Shown here one piece after another: positions 31,387-39,969 of a stretch of DNA of 64,000 nucleotides. Each line of letters opens with the position of its first letter. Positions within the stretch are counted from its first letter, which is position 1. The notes under the pieces are model-generated. The model was given only the letters and a program-made list of their open reading frames with translations. It did no database searches and was not told where the DNA came from. The stretch spans positions 1 to 64,000 of IMG/VR virus record IMGVR_UViG_3300042691_035814, one strand, 5' to 3'. The translations under genes were made by a program, and so were the position numbers. This DNA comes from a virus.

Positions 31387-32007
31387 ATGAGTATTAAAAT
31401 CAAAAACAACCCAAAAATTCTCGGTTTAGACATCAGCACCAAGACCATCGGCTTTGCATTGTTTGATATATCAACATCCAAATTGTTGGAATTAACCCAT
31501 TTCTCACCTAAAATTAAACCACAACCTGAAGATAAGATTGAGGAATTAATTAAAAAGGCGGATGCGTTTAAAAAACATTTAGAAAATTATAGGGATATGT
31601 CGATTGAAAAGGTTGTTATTGAAGAACCTTTATTAAATTCAAATAATATCTATACAGTTCAAACTTTATTAAGATATAACACACTTATTTTAAAAAATTG
31701 TTACGATATATTAGGTGTTTTACCTACGTTTATATCCACATATAACGCTAGAAAGTTTGCGTTTCCTGATTTGGTCGGAGTAAATGAAAAAGGTAAAAAT
31801 GTTTTATTTGGTGGTTATCCAAAAGATATTGATAAAAAACATGTTATTTGGGAACATGTGAATGCTGTTTGTCCTGAAGTTAAGTGGCAATATACTAAAA
31901 CAGGTAATTTAAAGAAAGAATGTTACGATCAATCGGATGCTGTGACATGTGTAATTGGGTATATTAACATGACAACAAAAAATATGGCAAATAAAACTTC
32001 CAATTAA
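31387..32007 (+). CDS. RuvC-like Holliday junction resolvase
   Basis: A 206-residue RNase-H-fold nuclease expected to resolve branched DNA before packaging. Acidic active-site positions are visible: D15 in LGLDISTKTIGFA, the E79-E80 pair in KVVIEEPL, and the C-terminal YDQSDAVTC segment with Asp near 181-184. Length and motif order match RuvC/poxvirus-type resolvases. It would replace T4 endonuclease VII (gp49), which has an unrelated fold. Starts after the structural block behind a promoter-like element and is followed by the putative small RNA region. Confidence 0.83.
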   Translation: MSIKIKNNPKILGLDISTKTIGFALFDISTSKLLELTHFSPKIKPQPEDKIEELIKKADAFKKHLENYRDMSIEKVVIEEPLLNSNNIYTVQTLLRYNTLILKNCYDILGVLPTFISTYNARKFAFPDLVGVNEKGKNVLFGGYPKDIDKKHVIWEHVNAVCPEVKWQYTKTGNLKKECYDQSDAVTCVIGYINMTTKNMANKTSN

Positions 32008-32016
32008 TAAAAAGAT

Positions 32017-32102
32017 TATTTATAATTTATATTAGGACGGGACATAGTAATATGTGTTGGTTAGTTTCCCCTGAAGTTGGTGTCTTCAGGGGATTTTTTT
32101 TT
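32017..32102 (+). ncRNA. candidate small structured RNA or transcription attenuator
   Basis: Between the resolvase and primase genes lies a TATTTAT element (32017-32023), then about 80 bases with two hairpins: ACATA-GTAA-TATGT (32042-32055) and a strong CCCCTGAAG/CTTCAGGGG stem (32068-32092) followed by a T-tract. There is no recognisable gene; a 28-codon frame from 32052 runs through the terminator and has no support. Either a free-standing phage sRNA of about 70 bases or a leader that attenuates the primase operon. Seen: promoter-like sequence, hairpins, terminator. Inferred: function. Confidence 0.5.
32068..32102 (+). terminator. strong Rho-independent terminator upstream of primase
   Basis: Nine-pair stem CCCCTGAAG / CTTCAGGGG with a 7-base loop and a run of nine T after one A. 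Ends transcription from the resolvase gene or from the candidate small RNA. Confidence 0.88.
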
Positions 32103-32131
32103 ATCAATTTTTTTCACTATTATTTGATAAT

Positions 32132-33073
32132 ATGGTAAAACAAGATGTTGACTACTCATTAATTACTGACATTCTCGAAGACATTTTGGGTGATTATAAA
32201 ATGCACAATGAGAATAAAGGTCAAATATCTTTTGATTGTCCAGTATGTTCATATGAAATTAAAGGATTAGATTATGGTGATGGTAAAGGGAATTTAGAAG
32301 TAAATTATAAAAATAACGTTTTCAAATGTTGGTCTTGTTCAGAGACAAATGAAACACATGGTTCTATATACAAATTAATTAAAAAGTTTGGTAACAGTAG
32401 ACAATTAAAAAAATATCAATTATTAAGACCGGACGATGACGATTCATCAAACAAAAGATTTTACAAAAAAATTAAGTTACCAAAAGAATTCATACCGTTT
32501 ACTAATGTGACACTTGGTATGAAAATGACGCCTTTTTATAAACAAGCTCTTAATTACATTAAGAAAAGAAATATTACAGATGAAATGTTACAAAAATTCA
32601 ACATTGGATTTTGTAACACTGGTATGTACGAGAATAGAATTATCATACCATCATATGATGAGGATAAAGAATTAAATTATTTTGTTGCCAGATCTTACTT
32701 AACAAGAACTAAATTAAAATATAAAAATCCCAGTGTTCAAAAAGAATTAATTATTTGGAATGAGTATTTGATAAATTGGGATGAACCTGTTTACTTAGTT
32801 GAGGGTGCTTTCGACAGTATATTTTTACCGAATTCAATTCCTATGTTGGGTAAATTTATGACTGATAAGTTATTTAAGAAATTATATGAGAATGCTAAAA
32901 AAATAATTATTGTATTAGATGGGGATGCGTATGAAGATGCGGTTAAGTTATATCATAAGATTAATTGTGGTAAACTAATGGGTAAAGTTTGGATAGTAGA
33001 ATTACCAAAAGATAAAGACATCGCCGATTTACAAGGTGATTTAAATAACTACAACATAAAACAAATTGATTAA
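32132..33073 (+). CDS. DNA primase (zinc-finger plus Toprim, DnaG/gp61-like)
   Basis: A 313-residue primase that makes RNA primers for lagging-strand synthesis with the helicase at 1717. A zinc-binding N-domain is visible with C36/C39 (CPVC) and C66/C69 (CWSC) flanking a short beta sheet. The Toprim domain shows VYLVEGAFD with catalytic E224 and a LDGDAYED motif with D263/D265. The 313 residues are close to T4 gp61 (342), shorter than DnaG because the helicase-binding C-domain is small or absent. Its stop overlaps the next start by one base (TTAATG). Firm. Confidence 0.9.
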   Translation: MVKQDVDYSLITDILEDILGDYKMHNENKGQISFDCPVCSYEIKGLDYGDGKGNLEVNYKNNVFKCWSCSETNETHGSIYKLIKKFGNSRQLKKYQLLRPDDDDSSNKRFYKKIKLPKEFIPFTNVTLGMKMTPFYKQALNYIKKRNITDEMLQKFNIGFCNTGMYENRIIIPSYDEDKELNYFVARSYLTRTKLKYKNPSVQKELIIWNEYLINWDEPVYLVEGAFDSIFLPNSIPMLGKFMTDKLFKKLYENAKKIIIVLDGDAYEDAVKLYHKINCGKLMGKVWIVELPKDKDIADLQGDLNNYNIKQID

Positions 33074-33933
33074 TGATAAATTTAAATGATGTATCTCTTG
33101 AAATAAGGGATTTAATGGAAAAAAGAAGAAATGAATTGGAATTAACTTTCATAGAAGAAGAACATATATATCATATGAGAGATATTGATGGAGTAATAAA
33201 AAAGAATTTTCCATCTGTATCTAAAGTAGTTAAAAAATTTCACTCACATTTTGATGCAGAAGGGAAGGCATTACAAATGTCAAATGGTGACCCCGAAGGT
33301 CAACAAAAGTTATTGGCGGAATGGAGGGCTGCTGGTGAGTACTCAACTAATATGGGAAGTAGAGTACATTATGTTTTAGAGAATGACACAATAAGTAGAT
33401 TTGGTAACTACAAAGAGGTTAGACAACCAATATTCAGTTGTGATGAAACACAAATCACAAAAAGTGATTCTATGATATCTGCAGGTAAAAAGTTTCTTGA
33501 TTTAATGACAGAAAGAAATGCAATATTATTAGATACTGAGAGTATTTTAGGTGACCCTGAATTAGGTTATACTGGTCAACCAGATAAAATATGGTTGATG
33601 ATGAATAAAGAAAAAACTGATTTTGGTTTTGTTGTTACAGATTGGAAAACAAATCAACCTAAAAATTTTGAGGCTCAATATTATACTAAAAAAATGTATC
33701 ATCCTTTCAATGAGTATGATGATACTGCGTTAGGACATTACTTTCTTCAATTACCGTTGTATGGTAAATTATTTATTAAAATGTTAGAAGGTACAAAATA
33801 TGAATCAATAAAAATGTTGGGTTGTGTGATTGTATTACTAAAAGACGATGGGACTTTTCAAGAATATAAAGTTCCCGGTTATGTAAATAATACAATTTTA
33901 AAAATGGACATTAAAAAATATTTAAAGAGATGA
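33073..33933 (+). CDS. PD-(D/E)XK nuclease, RecB/Cas4-like
   Basis: A 286-residue nuclease with the RecB-family motif set: GSRVHYVLE (H99), GYTGQPDK (D171), VVTDWKTN (D190, K192) and the QLPLY motif (Q226, Y230). Expected to act as a DNA exonuclease in recombination or DNA processing next to SbcCD. There are no clustered cysteines, so the iron-sulphur cluster of Cas4 and AddB is missing. It is translated in overlap with both neighbours (one base with primase, four with SbcD), indicating a tight recombination operon. Substrate polarity unknown. Confidence 0.85.
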   Translation: MINLNDVSLEIRDLMEKRRNELELTFIEEEHIYHMRDIDGVIKKNFPSVSKVVKKFHSHFDAEGKALQMSNGDPEGQQKLLAEWRAAGEYSTNMGSRVHYVLENDTISRFGNYKEVRQPIFSCDETQITKSDSMISAGKKFLDLMTERNAILLDTESILGDPELGYTGQPDKIWLMMNKEKTDFGFVVTDWKTNQPKNFEAQYYTKKMYHPFNEYDDTALGHYFLQLPLYGKLFIKMLEGTKYESIKMLGCVIVLLKDDGTFQEYKVPGYVNNTILKMDIKKYLKR

Positions 33934-34748
33934 TAAAAAAAATAGTACACATTGCAGATATACATATCAGAACATTTCAGATGCACGATTTGTATAAAAA
34001 ACAATTTGAAATTTTATTGGAAGACATAGGAAAAAAATGTGTTGAATGGTATGATGAAAATATTAGTCCATCACAAATAAGAATTGTAATTGTTGGGGAT
34101 ATTGCACATCAAAAGATAAACATTTCAAACGAACAATTAATGTTGACAAGTTGGTTTTTAAAAGAACTAACTAAATTTGGTAAGGTTGTTATTATACCGG
34201 GTAATCACGATTTTTTGGAAAATAATGTACAAAGATTGGATAGTATTTCTCCTGTTGTAGATTTATTAAACAATGAATGGATAACATATTATAAAGATAG
34301 CGGACAATATAATGATGATAACATAGATTGGATTGTTTATTCCTTGTATCAACACAATAAAAGACCTGAGTTTAGTAAAGATGATAATCAATTAACGATA
34401 GGGTTATTTCATGGACCAATCCAAGGGTTATCAACTGATTTAGGTTTTGAATTTGAAGATGCATATGATAAACTAAATTTTGTTGATTTGGATTTATTGT
34501 TATGTGGTGATATACATAAAAGACAAATGTTTACATTACCAAGTGGGGGTAGAGCGGTAATGATTGGTAGTTTAATTCAACAAAATTTTGGTGAAACGGT
34601 AAAGCATCATGGGTATGGTATTTATGATATTGAAGAAGACAAGTATGAGTTTGTTGACTTACCTAATCAACAACCTTTCTTACACTTTTCAATCTCCGAT
34701 ATAAAAGACATAGAAAATGAAACAGAAGAACTCGTTAATATTGGATGA
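33930..34748 (+). CDS. SbcD/Mre11-like nuclease subunit (T4 gp47-like)
   Basis: A 272-residue calcineurin-type phosphoesterase. The metal-binding motifs are in order: D10-I-H12, G56-D57, G91-N-H-D94, LFHGP near 163, and CGDIHKR near 190. With the SbcC homologue at 36185 it should form the recombination nuclease that trims DNA ends, as gp46/gp47 in T4. Shorter than T4 gp47 (339), with a reduced C-terminal capping domain. Starts 4 bases inside the RecB-like gene (ATGA overlap). Confidence 0.9.
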   Translation: MIKKIVHIADIHIRTFQMHDLYKKQFEILLEDIGKKCVEWYDENISPSQIRIVIVGDIAHQKINISNEQLMLTSWFLKELTKFGKVVIIPGNHDFLENNVQRLDSISPVVDLLNNEWITYYKDSGQYNDDNIDWIVYSLYQHNKRPEFSKDDNQLTIGLFHGPIQGLSTDLGFEFEDAYDKLNFVDLDLLLCGDIHKRQMFTLPSGGRAVMIGSLIQQNFGETVKHHGYGIYDIEEDKYEFVDLPNQQPFLHFSISDIKDIENETEELVNIG

Positions 34749-35289
34749 TGAATTTATCAGGTATTGTGAAATAAACAATGTTGATGATGTTCAGAAACTT
34801 GCAAAAGATACTTTTAATCGAGGGTATTATATATTGAAGTATGGAGAATCACCTTTCTCTTTTAGTAATAAAGAAAAGATTGTAGAAAAAGAAGTCATTA
34901 AAGAAATTATTAAAGAGGTACCGGTTGAAGTGATTAAAGAAGTTCCTGTGGAAAAAATAGTTGAAAAAGAAAAAATTGTAGAAGTAATAAAAGAAGTTCC
35001 AGTAGAAAAAATAGTTGAGGTAATAAAAGAAGTACCGGTAGAAATTAAAGGAGATGAAAAAATCGTGGTAAAAGAAGTAATTAAAGAAGTTCCAATAGAA
35101 AAGATTATTGAGAAAGAAAAAATTGTAGAGGTAATCAAAGAGGTAACTAATGATGATGAGATAAAAAAATTAAAAGAAGAGAACACTAAATTAAAAGAGG
35201 AATTAGAAAAGATAACATCGTCATTAGAAACATTAAACAAAGCAAAATACATGAAGAATAGTAACATGAATTCTATATATGATGAATAA
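34717..35289 (+). CDS. repetitive Lys/Glu/Val protein between SbcD and SbcC
   Basis: A 190-residue protein that starts 32 bases inside the SbcD gene. Residues 1-45 look like a small folded domain (LDDEFIRYCEINNVDDVQKLAKDTF). Residues about 52-145 are built from repeats of EVIKEVPVEKIV and EKEKIVEVIKEV, and the last 45 form a predicted coiled coil (EEIKKLKEENTKLKEELEK type). The repeat is likely an extended charged rod or a coiled spacer. No enzymatic motif. Possibly an accessory of the SbcCD complex given its position; this is inference only. Confidence 0.72.
   Translation: MKQKNSLILDDEFIRYCEINNVDDVQKLAKDTFNRGYYILKYGESPFSFSNKEKIVEKEVIKEIIKEVPVEVIKEVPVEKIVEKEKIVEVIKEVPVEKIVEVIKEVPVEIKGDEKIVVKEVIKEVPIEKIIEKEKIVEVIKEVTNDDEIKKLKEENTKLKEELEKITSSLETLNKAKYMKNSNMNSIYDE
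34870..35150 (+). repeat. tandem EVPVEKIVE coding repeat
   Basis: Imperfect repeats of about 30-45 bases (GAAGTTCCNGTAGAAAAAAT type) encoding KEVPVEKIVE units, six or more copies with synonymous differences. Confidence 0.7.
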
Positions 35290-35319
35290 AAACTAGAATA
35301 CTTTTTTTATTTGTATTTT

Positions 35320-35330
35320 TTAGTTATATT
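35320..35330 (+). promoter_or_regulatory. TTAGTTATATT promoter-like element
   Basis: TTG followed by a T-run, then TTAGTTATATT, about 20 bases before the ATG at 35351. The arrangement is nearly the same as that before the sigma factor (40395-40415). Confidence 0.4.
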
Positions 35331-35350
35331 TTAATATAAAATTTTAGATT

Positions 35351-35659
35351 ATGATTTCATTAATTACAACATTACTTTTTTGGACTTTTATGGCTTATGG
35401 TATGAGTACAATAATTGTTTATGGCACTATTTTCGAACCTTTAAGGGAATGGTTTAAAACAAACAATAAATTTTTAGGTGACTTGACCGGTTGTATTATG
35501 TGTACATCTACGTGGGTAGGATTTTTCTTGTCACTATGTTTGGGTGGTTTGGCAACTAAATTTTTTGATATACATTGGTTACCATCTATTTTTTTTGATG
35601 GAATGTTTACCACTGGAATTGTTTGGGCTGTTAATACTATAGTTGAACATTTCGAATAA
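35351..35659 (+). CDS. small membrane protein, DUF1360-like
   Basis: A 102-residue integral membrane protein with three likely helices: about 4-27, 45-70 (containing CIMCTSTWVGFFLSLCLGG) and 75-97. The C-x-x-C followed by WVG in a membrane helix resembles DUF1360-type proteins found in phages and sporulating bacteria. No known function. It interrupts the SbcD-SbcC gene pair and has its own promoter-like element upstream. Confidence 0.75.
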   Translation: MISLITTLLFWTFMAYGMSTIIVYGTIFEPLREWFKTNNKFLGDLTGCIMCTSTWVGFFLSLCLGGLATKFFDIHWLPSIFFDGMFTTGIVWAVNTIVEHFE

Positions 35660-35678
35660 AAAAGGTTAAAAACAGAAA

Positions 35679-36185
35679 ATGGGGTTTATTGGTAAAAATA
35701 ATTTAGATGATACATTAGTCAGAAATGAAGTAATAAAGTTTGCAAATATTACTCTTGGACTTAAGCTTTATTCCAATCCCGCATATAACAAGATTGACTT
35801 AATTTGTAAGAAAGAAAAAAATATGGGTGTTGAAGTTGAACATGGTAAGTGGTCCGGAGATTTTTGGAAAAATGATGCGTATTCGTTAATATCTAATTTA
35901 GGTTTTCGTACATTAAACATTCCTAAAAGAAAACACAAATATTGGTTAGAATATTATAATGGGAAATTTAATCCATCACATGATAAAAACTTATACATAA
36001 GGACAAATAAAGACTTTACACAATTTTTGGTTGTTGAACCACATGTGATTAAAGACCCCAAAAAACTTTATGAGTGTAAATTTCAACCTAATAACAGTGA
36101 TTGTGTTGAAGAATGGTTATCACTCAAAAAGAAAGACGTAAGAACATACAATTTAATTAAAGGACAATTTATATTACAAGATTAA
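35679..36185 (+). CDS. putative PD-(D/E)XK endonuclease-like protein
   Basis: A 168-residue protein with a pattern consistent with a restriction-endonuclease-type fold: NKIDLIC (D40) then MGVEVEHGKW (E52, E54) in adjacent strands. The middle has basic residues (PKRKHKYW) that could contact DNA. It overlaps SbcC by one base (TTAATG), so it is likely co-expressed with the recombination nuclease. The motif is short and could be coincidental; a structure prediction would settle it. Confidence 0.6.
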   Translation: MGFIGKNNLDDTLVRNEVIKFANITLGLKLYSNPAYNKIDLICKKEKNMGVEVEHGKWSGDFWKNDAYSLISNLGFRTLNIPKRKHKYWLEYYNGKFNPSHDKNLYIRTNKDFTQFLVVEPHVIKDPKKLYECKFQPNNSDCVEEWLSLKKKDVRTYNLIKGQFILQD

Positions 36186-38527
36186 TGAATTACGAAAATC
36201 CATTTATAAGAGTAACGTGGGAAGACACTGCAGAAAACTTTACACCAGAAAAAATTAGAAGAGTAAAAACTTATTTTCAAAATAAGTATAACTCAAAAAA
36301 TGTTCAGGTTGTAACAAAAAATTTATCTGACATTCAAAACACTAAGTTGAAATCATTAGATGTTTCTGATAACATAACTGATAAACAATATCAGAAGAAT
36401 TTAATGAAAGATTTTATTAGAGAGAATGCTATTGCCGTAAAGTGGGAACTAATTGATAGGTTAGATAATAAAATAAATGCAGAAATTGATAAATTAAATC
36501 CAAATAAAGTTAAGTATAACAAGTGGTTTATAAAAAAAATAAAGTTTTCTAACTTCTTATCTTTTGGTGACAATAATGAAATTGATTACACAAAACTTGA
36601 AGGTATCACTGTAATAGAATCGACACCTAAAAACTTTGGTGGCAAGTCCACATCAACAGTAGATTTACTCATGTTTTTGTTTTTTAATTCTACTACAAAA
36701 ACAAAAACTAACGCAGAAATTTTTAATAAGTTTACCGATAAAGATGAAGTAGTTGTAAGTGGCGAAATTAGTATTGATGGAGAAGATTATGTAATTGAGA
36801 GAAAAATCATAAGAAAAAAGTCAAAGACAGGTGATTACACAATAACTAATAAATTAGAATTTTATAAAATAAATTCAGACGGCACTATTCTCAACTTAAA
36901 TGGAGAACAAAGAAGAGAGACAGAAGAATTTATATCATCCGCTATTGGTACTGAAGAAGATTTCTTATCAACTATTTTGACTACAGGTTACAATCTTGAA
37001 CAAATGATTGAATCTAAAGCAACCGCGAGAGGACAAATCCTTACTAGATTTTTAGGATTAGAAAATTTAAAAGTTAAAGAAGAAAGGTGCAAAGAAATAT
37101 ATAATGATTGGTCCAAAAAACTGACATCTAATTCGTATAACATCGTTCAGTTGGAAACTGATAACTCAAAATATAATGATGGAATAGTAAATTCAGAAAA
37201 AGAAATTGAAAAACTTAATGGTTCATTAAATGATTTGAATAAAAAATTAAAAAATCTTGAAGATAGAAGAGATGAAATATTAAGTTCAAGAAACAATGAC
37301 ATAGATCAGGATTTAATCAGAATAAATCCTATTATCTTAGAGCAAGAAATTAAATCTTTGGGTCAACAAAGAGATGAAAAAGAAAAAAGTGCAAACGAAA
37401 TAGTTGTTACCGAACCATCTGAATTTTATTTGGAAGAGGAACATAATAAGATAAAGGAGGAAATTAACAACTTGACTGTGGAAAAAAGAGTTTCATCCAC
37501 ATCTATAACCGGAAATGAAAAATTAATAGAAAAACTTGAAAAAGGTACCGTTTGCCCTACTTGTAGTAGACCTTTAGAGGACGTTGACAATACATCTGAA
37601 ATAAATAAATTAAAAAAAGAGATAATAAAGTTTAAAGAAAAAATAGAAAAATGTGAAAAAGATTTAAACAACCTTGAAAAAAAAGAACTTAAATTTACCA
37701 CCCTCAAGAAAGAATATGATGATTATGAAAGAAATAAATTGAGAAGGTCAAGAATTGAATTAGAGATAGAACAAAAACAATTTGAGATAGATGGAAAAAA
37801 GAATAACCTTAAAAGATATGAAGAAAACAAGAAAAAATTAGACGACAATAAAAAGATAGATGCGGAAATTGTTACTCTAAGAACCCAAATAGATTCAACA
37901 AATGGAGACATCAGACAAACAAACACATCAATAAACAATCACACTGTGAATATAAACAGTTTAAAAGATAAAATTAAAGTGAACCATGAATTGATTGACA
38001 AAATCAAATCAGAGGAAGAGTTGTTGGGTGTATTTAAAACATATCTTACCATTTATGGTAAGAACGGAATTTCGAAAGTTATTCTTAAAAATATGATTCC
38101 GCTTTTGAACATAGAACTACACAGATTATTGTCAGATAGTTGTTATTTCATTTTGGAATTGAATATCAATGACAAAAATGAAGTGGAATTTCTTATGATT
38201 GATAATGAGACAAGAGTGGTTAAACCATTAAATTCCGGTTCAGGATACGAGAGAACAATTTCATCATTGGCAATTAGAAGTGTTCTTACCAAGATATCGT
38301 CATTACCTAAACCAAATATAGTAGTTATGGATGAAGTATTTGGTAAAATTGCTGACGAGAATTTAGAAATGGTTGGGGAATTCTTCAAAAAAATTAAAAA
38401 TTATTTTGAACATATAATCGTTATATCGCATAACACATTGATTAGGAATTGGTCAGACAATTTGGTAATGATTAATAAAAATGATAATATATCATCTATT
38501 GAGTTCGTAACAACAAAAATTTCTTAA
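36185..38527 (+). CDS. SbcC/Rad50-like ATPase subunit (T4 gp46-like)
   Basis: A 780-residue SMC-type ATPase. An unusual N-terminal extension of about 115 residues precedes the ATPase head. Walker A GGKSTST lies near 151-157, a long heptad coiled coil flanks the zinc hook VCPTCSRP (C457, C460), and the C-terminal head has the signature region SGSGYERTI near 685 and Walker B NIVVMDEVFGK near 712-722. With SbcD at 33930 it should form the end-processing complex. The longer N-terminus compared with T4 gp46 (560 residues) could be a phage-specific interaction domain. Confidence 0.92.
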   Translation: MNYENPFIRVTWEDTAENFTPEKIRRVKTYFQNKYNSKNVQVVTKNLSDIQNTKLKSLDVSDNITDKQYQKNLMKDFIRENAIAVKWELIDRLDNKINAEIDKLNPNKVKYNKWFIKKIKFSNFLSFGDNNEIDYTKLEGITVIESTPKNFGGKSTSTVDLLMFLFFNSTTKTKTNAEIFNKFTDKDEVVVSGEISIDGEDYVIERKIIRKKSKTGDYTITNKLEFYKINSDGTILNLNGEQRRETEEFISSAIGTEEDFLSTILTTGYNLEQMIESKATARGQILTRFLGLENLKVKEERCKEIYNDWSKKLTSNSYNIVQLETDNSKYNDGIVNSEKEIEKLNGSLNDLNKKLKNLEDRRDEILSSRNNDIDQDLIRINPIILEQEIKSLGQQRDEKEKSANEIVVTEPSEFYLEEEHNKIKEEINNLTVEKRVSSTSITGNEKLIEKLEKGTVCPTCSRPLEDVDNTSEINKLKKEIIKFKEKIEKCEKDLNNLEKKELKFTTLKKEYDDYERNKLRRSRIELEIEQKQFEIDGKKNNLKRYEENKKKLDDNKKIDAEIVTLRTQIDSTNGDIRQTNTSINNHTVNINSLKDKIKVNHELIDKIKSEEELLGVFKTYLTIYGKNGISKVILKNMIPLLNIELHRLLSDSCYFILELNINDKNEVEFLMIDNETRVVKPLNSGSGYERTISSLAIRSVLTKISSLPKPNIVVMDEVFGKIADENLEMVGEFFKKIKNYFEHIIVISHNTLIRNWSDNLVMINKNDNISSIEFVTTKIS

Positions 38528-38565
38528 CATAAAAAAATTGTTTTACATTTGTTAAAATTTTAGAA

Positions 38566-39243
38566 ATGACAGAAAAAAACCACAAGGATTTTAAACTATT
38601 TGCTAAGGACCAAAACATTAGTTCCTTAAAACTAGATTATTACAACAAAAGAATTGAAAACAGTCTCACACCATATATTTTGGAAGAAAGACAAATGAAT
38701 GTCACCATCATGGATGTATTTTCAAGATTGATGATGGAAAGGATTATTTGGGTTGCGGGAGTTGTTGACGACCATATGTCAACAATTGTTCAAGCTCAAT
38801 TGATGTTTTTGGATTCATTAGATAATAATGACATTACTATGCATATTGATAGTCCGGGTGGAAGTGTAAAATCTGGTTTATCTATGGTTGATGTTATGGA
38901 TTACATTCGTTCAGATATTAAAACTATAAACACAGGAATGGCGGCGTCTATGGGTTCAATTTTACTTGGAGCAGGGACAAAAGGTAAAAGAGGTTCTTTA
39001 AGATTTTCAAGAACGATGTTACATCAATCTAGTGGAGGATTTAGAGGAAATATTCAAGATGCAGAAATAGACATGATTGAATGGAAAAAAATGAATGATA
39101 TTCTTTTTGATTTACTTGGAGGATATTGTGGGAAATCATCTGACACAATTAAAAAAGACGCAACAAGAGATTTATGGTTATCATCAGAAGAAGCGTTGGA
39201 ATATGGAATTATAGATGAAATTGTTGTTAGAAAAAATAAATAA
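38566..39243 (+). CDS. ClpP-like serine protease
   Basis: A 225-residue S14-family protease. The triad is complete and correctly spaced: S128 (GMAASMGS), H153 (TMLHQSSG), D202 (RDLWLSSEEALEYGIID); the oxyanion-forming HIDSPGGSV segment is at 93-101. The first 45 residues are longer than host ClpP's processed form. No ClpX/ClpA or other unfoldase of that family is seen in the window, so it would rely on a host ATPase, or act as a prohead protease as ClpP-like enzymes do in some phages. No scaffold is fused to it and no head genes flank it, so the role is open. Confidence 0.88.
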   Translation: MTEKNHKDFKLFAKDQNISSLKLDYYNKRIENSLTPYILEERQMNVTIMDVFSRLMMERIIWVAGVVDDHMSTIVQAQLMFLDSLDNNDITMHIDSPGGSVKSGLSMVDVMDYIRSDIKTINTGMAASMGSILLGAGTKGKRGSLRFSRTMLHQSSGGFRGNIQDAEIDMIEWKKMNDILFDLLGGYCGKSSDTIKKDATRDLWLSSEEALEYGIIDEIVVRKNK

Positions 39244-39247
39244 ATCA

Positions 39248-39254
39248 TATTTAT
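39248..39254 (+). promoter_or_regulatory. TATTTAT element before the membrane/coiled-coil pair
   Basis: CATATTTATATATA 15 bases before the ATG at 39270. Same class as the element at 5885; suggests late expression of the possible lysis genes. Confidence 0.35.
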
Positions 39255-39269
39255 ATATAAAAAGAGTAT

Positions 39270-39626
39270 ATGACTTCGATAGGAAAACACATAAACACAA
39301 TATTACTCTTAGTAATAGGCTGTGTAATAGTATATTGGTTATTTTTTGTTTTATCACCAAATGTAGAAATGTCTGCAGAATCTAAAGCGAAAATTGATTC
39401 TTTGAATAATAACATTAAAAAATACGAAGAAGAAAATAAAAAAATTGATTCAGTGATTACTCAGTATCATAATGAAATAGAAAAAGTCAATAACAATATA
39501 ACAAGAATAAAACAAGAAAAAACAATAGTAAAAGAAATATATCATGAAAAAATTATTAGTATTGATACTTTTAACAGGACTCAGATTGACGAGTTTTTCT
39601 CAAACAGATACGGGAATAGACAATGA
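39270..39626 (+). CDS. N-anchored coiled-coil protein (spanin-like inner component)
   Basis: A 118-residue protein with one membrane helix (about 9-28) and a long Lys/Glu/Asn coiled coil (about 37-95), ending in FNRTQIDEFFSNRYG. This is the architecture of an inner-membrane spanin (Rz-like). The 3' end overlaps by 83 bases, in another frame, a gene with a signal peptide, as Rz and Rz1 genes do. The TQID motif near the end recurs in the 95-residue protein at 41271. Lysis role is inference from architecture. Confidence 0.65.
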   Translation: MTSIGKHINTILLLVIGCVIVYWLFFVLSPNVEMSAESKAKIDSLNNNIKKYEEENKKIDSVITQYHNEIEKVNNNITRIKQEKTIVKEIYHEKIISIDTFNRTQIDEFFSNRYGNRQ

Positions 39627-39960
39627 TGAAAAATGCTTCAAGATATCAACTATTAGGTTGATAATGAAGGATTTATTGAGTGGAGATTCCGCTAAAGCCG
39701 TATTAAAACTAACGGAAGAACATTTGAATGAATGTGAAATCAAGTCTGTATACAAAGACAGCATCATCAACAAGCAACTGATTAAAATCGATAACCTCAG
39801 CGGAATTATTAGTGATGAAAGAACGAAATACGGTATTTTAGAAGATCACACAAAAAAACTTGAGACATCATTAAAAGTTCAAAAGTTGAAAAACAAATGG
39901 ACTTTTGTTTCCGGTGGTATATTAGTTTTAGTTCTTGGGGTACTTAGCATTGTAAAATAG
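39544..39960 (+). CDS. exported protein with C-terminal membrane helix, overlapping the spanin-like gene
   Basis: A 138-residue protein with a clear signal peptide (MKKLLVLILLTGL..., possible cleavage after the Ser-Phe-Ser region near 19) and a C-terminal hydrophobic helix (about 119-138). It is helical between. No lipobox Cys near the cleavage site, so it is not a classical lipoprotein o-spanin. The out-of-frame 83-base overlap with the upstream gene resembles Rz/Rz1. Alternative: a phage envelope protein unrelated to lysis. Confidence 0.62.
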   Translation: MKKLLVLILLTGLRLTSFSQTDTGIDNDEKCFKISTIRLIMKDLLSGDSAKAVLKLTEEHLNECEIKSVYKDSIINKQLIKIDNLSGIISDERTKYGILEDHTKKLETSLKVQKLKNKWTFVSGGILVLVLGVLSIVK

Positions 39961-39969
39961 AATACATGA

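Noticed and set aside
32052-32138. 28-codon frame across the terminator before primase
   Set aside because: Reads straight through the terminator stem and T-tract, giving a poly-Phe peptide; no homology.
34827-35267. Ser/Thr/Ile-rich minus-strand frame
   Set aside because: Shadow of the KEVPVEK repeat; the plus-strand frame is coupled to SbcD and has an ordered coiled-coil end.
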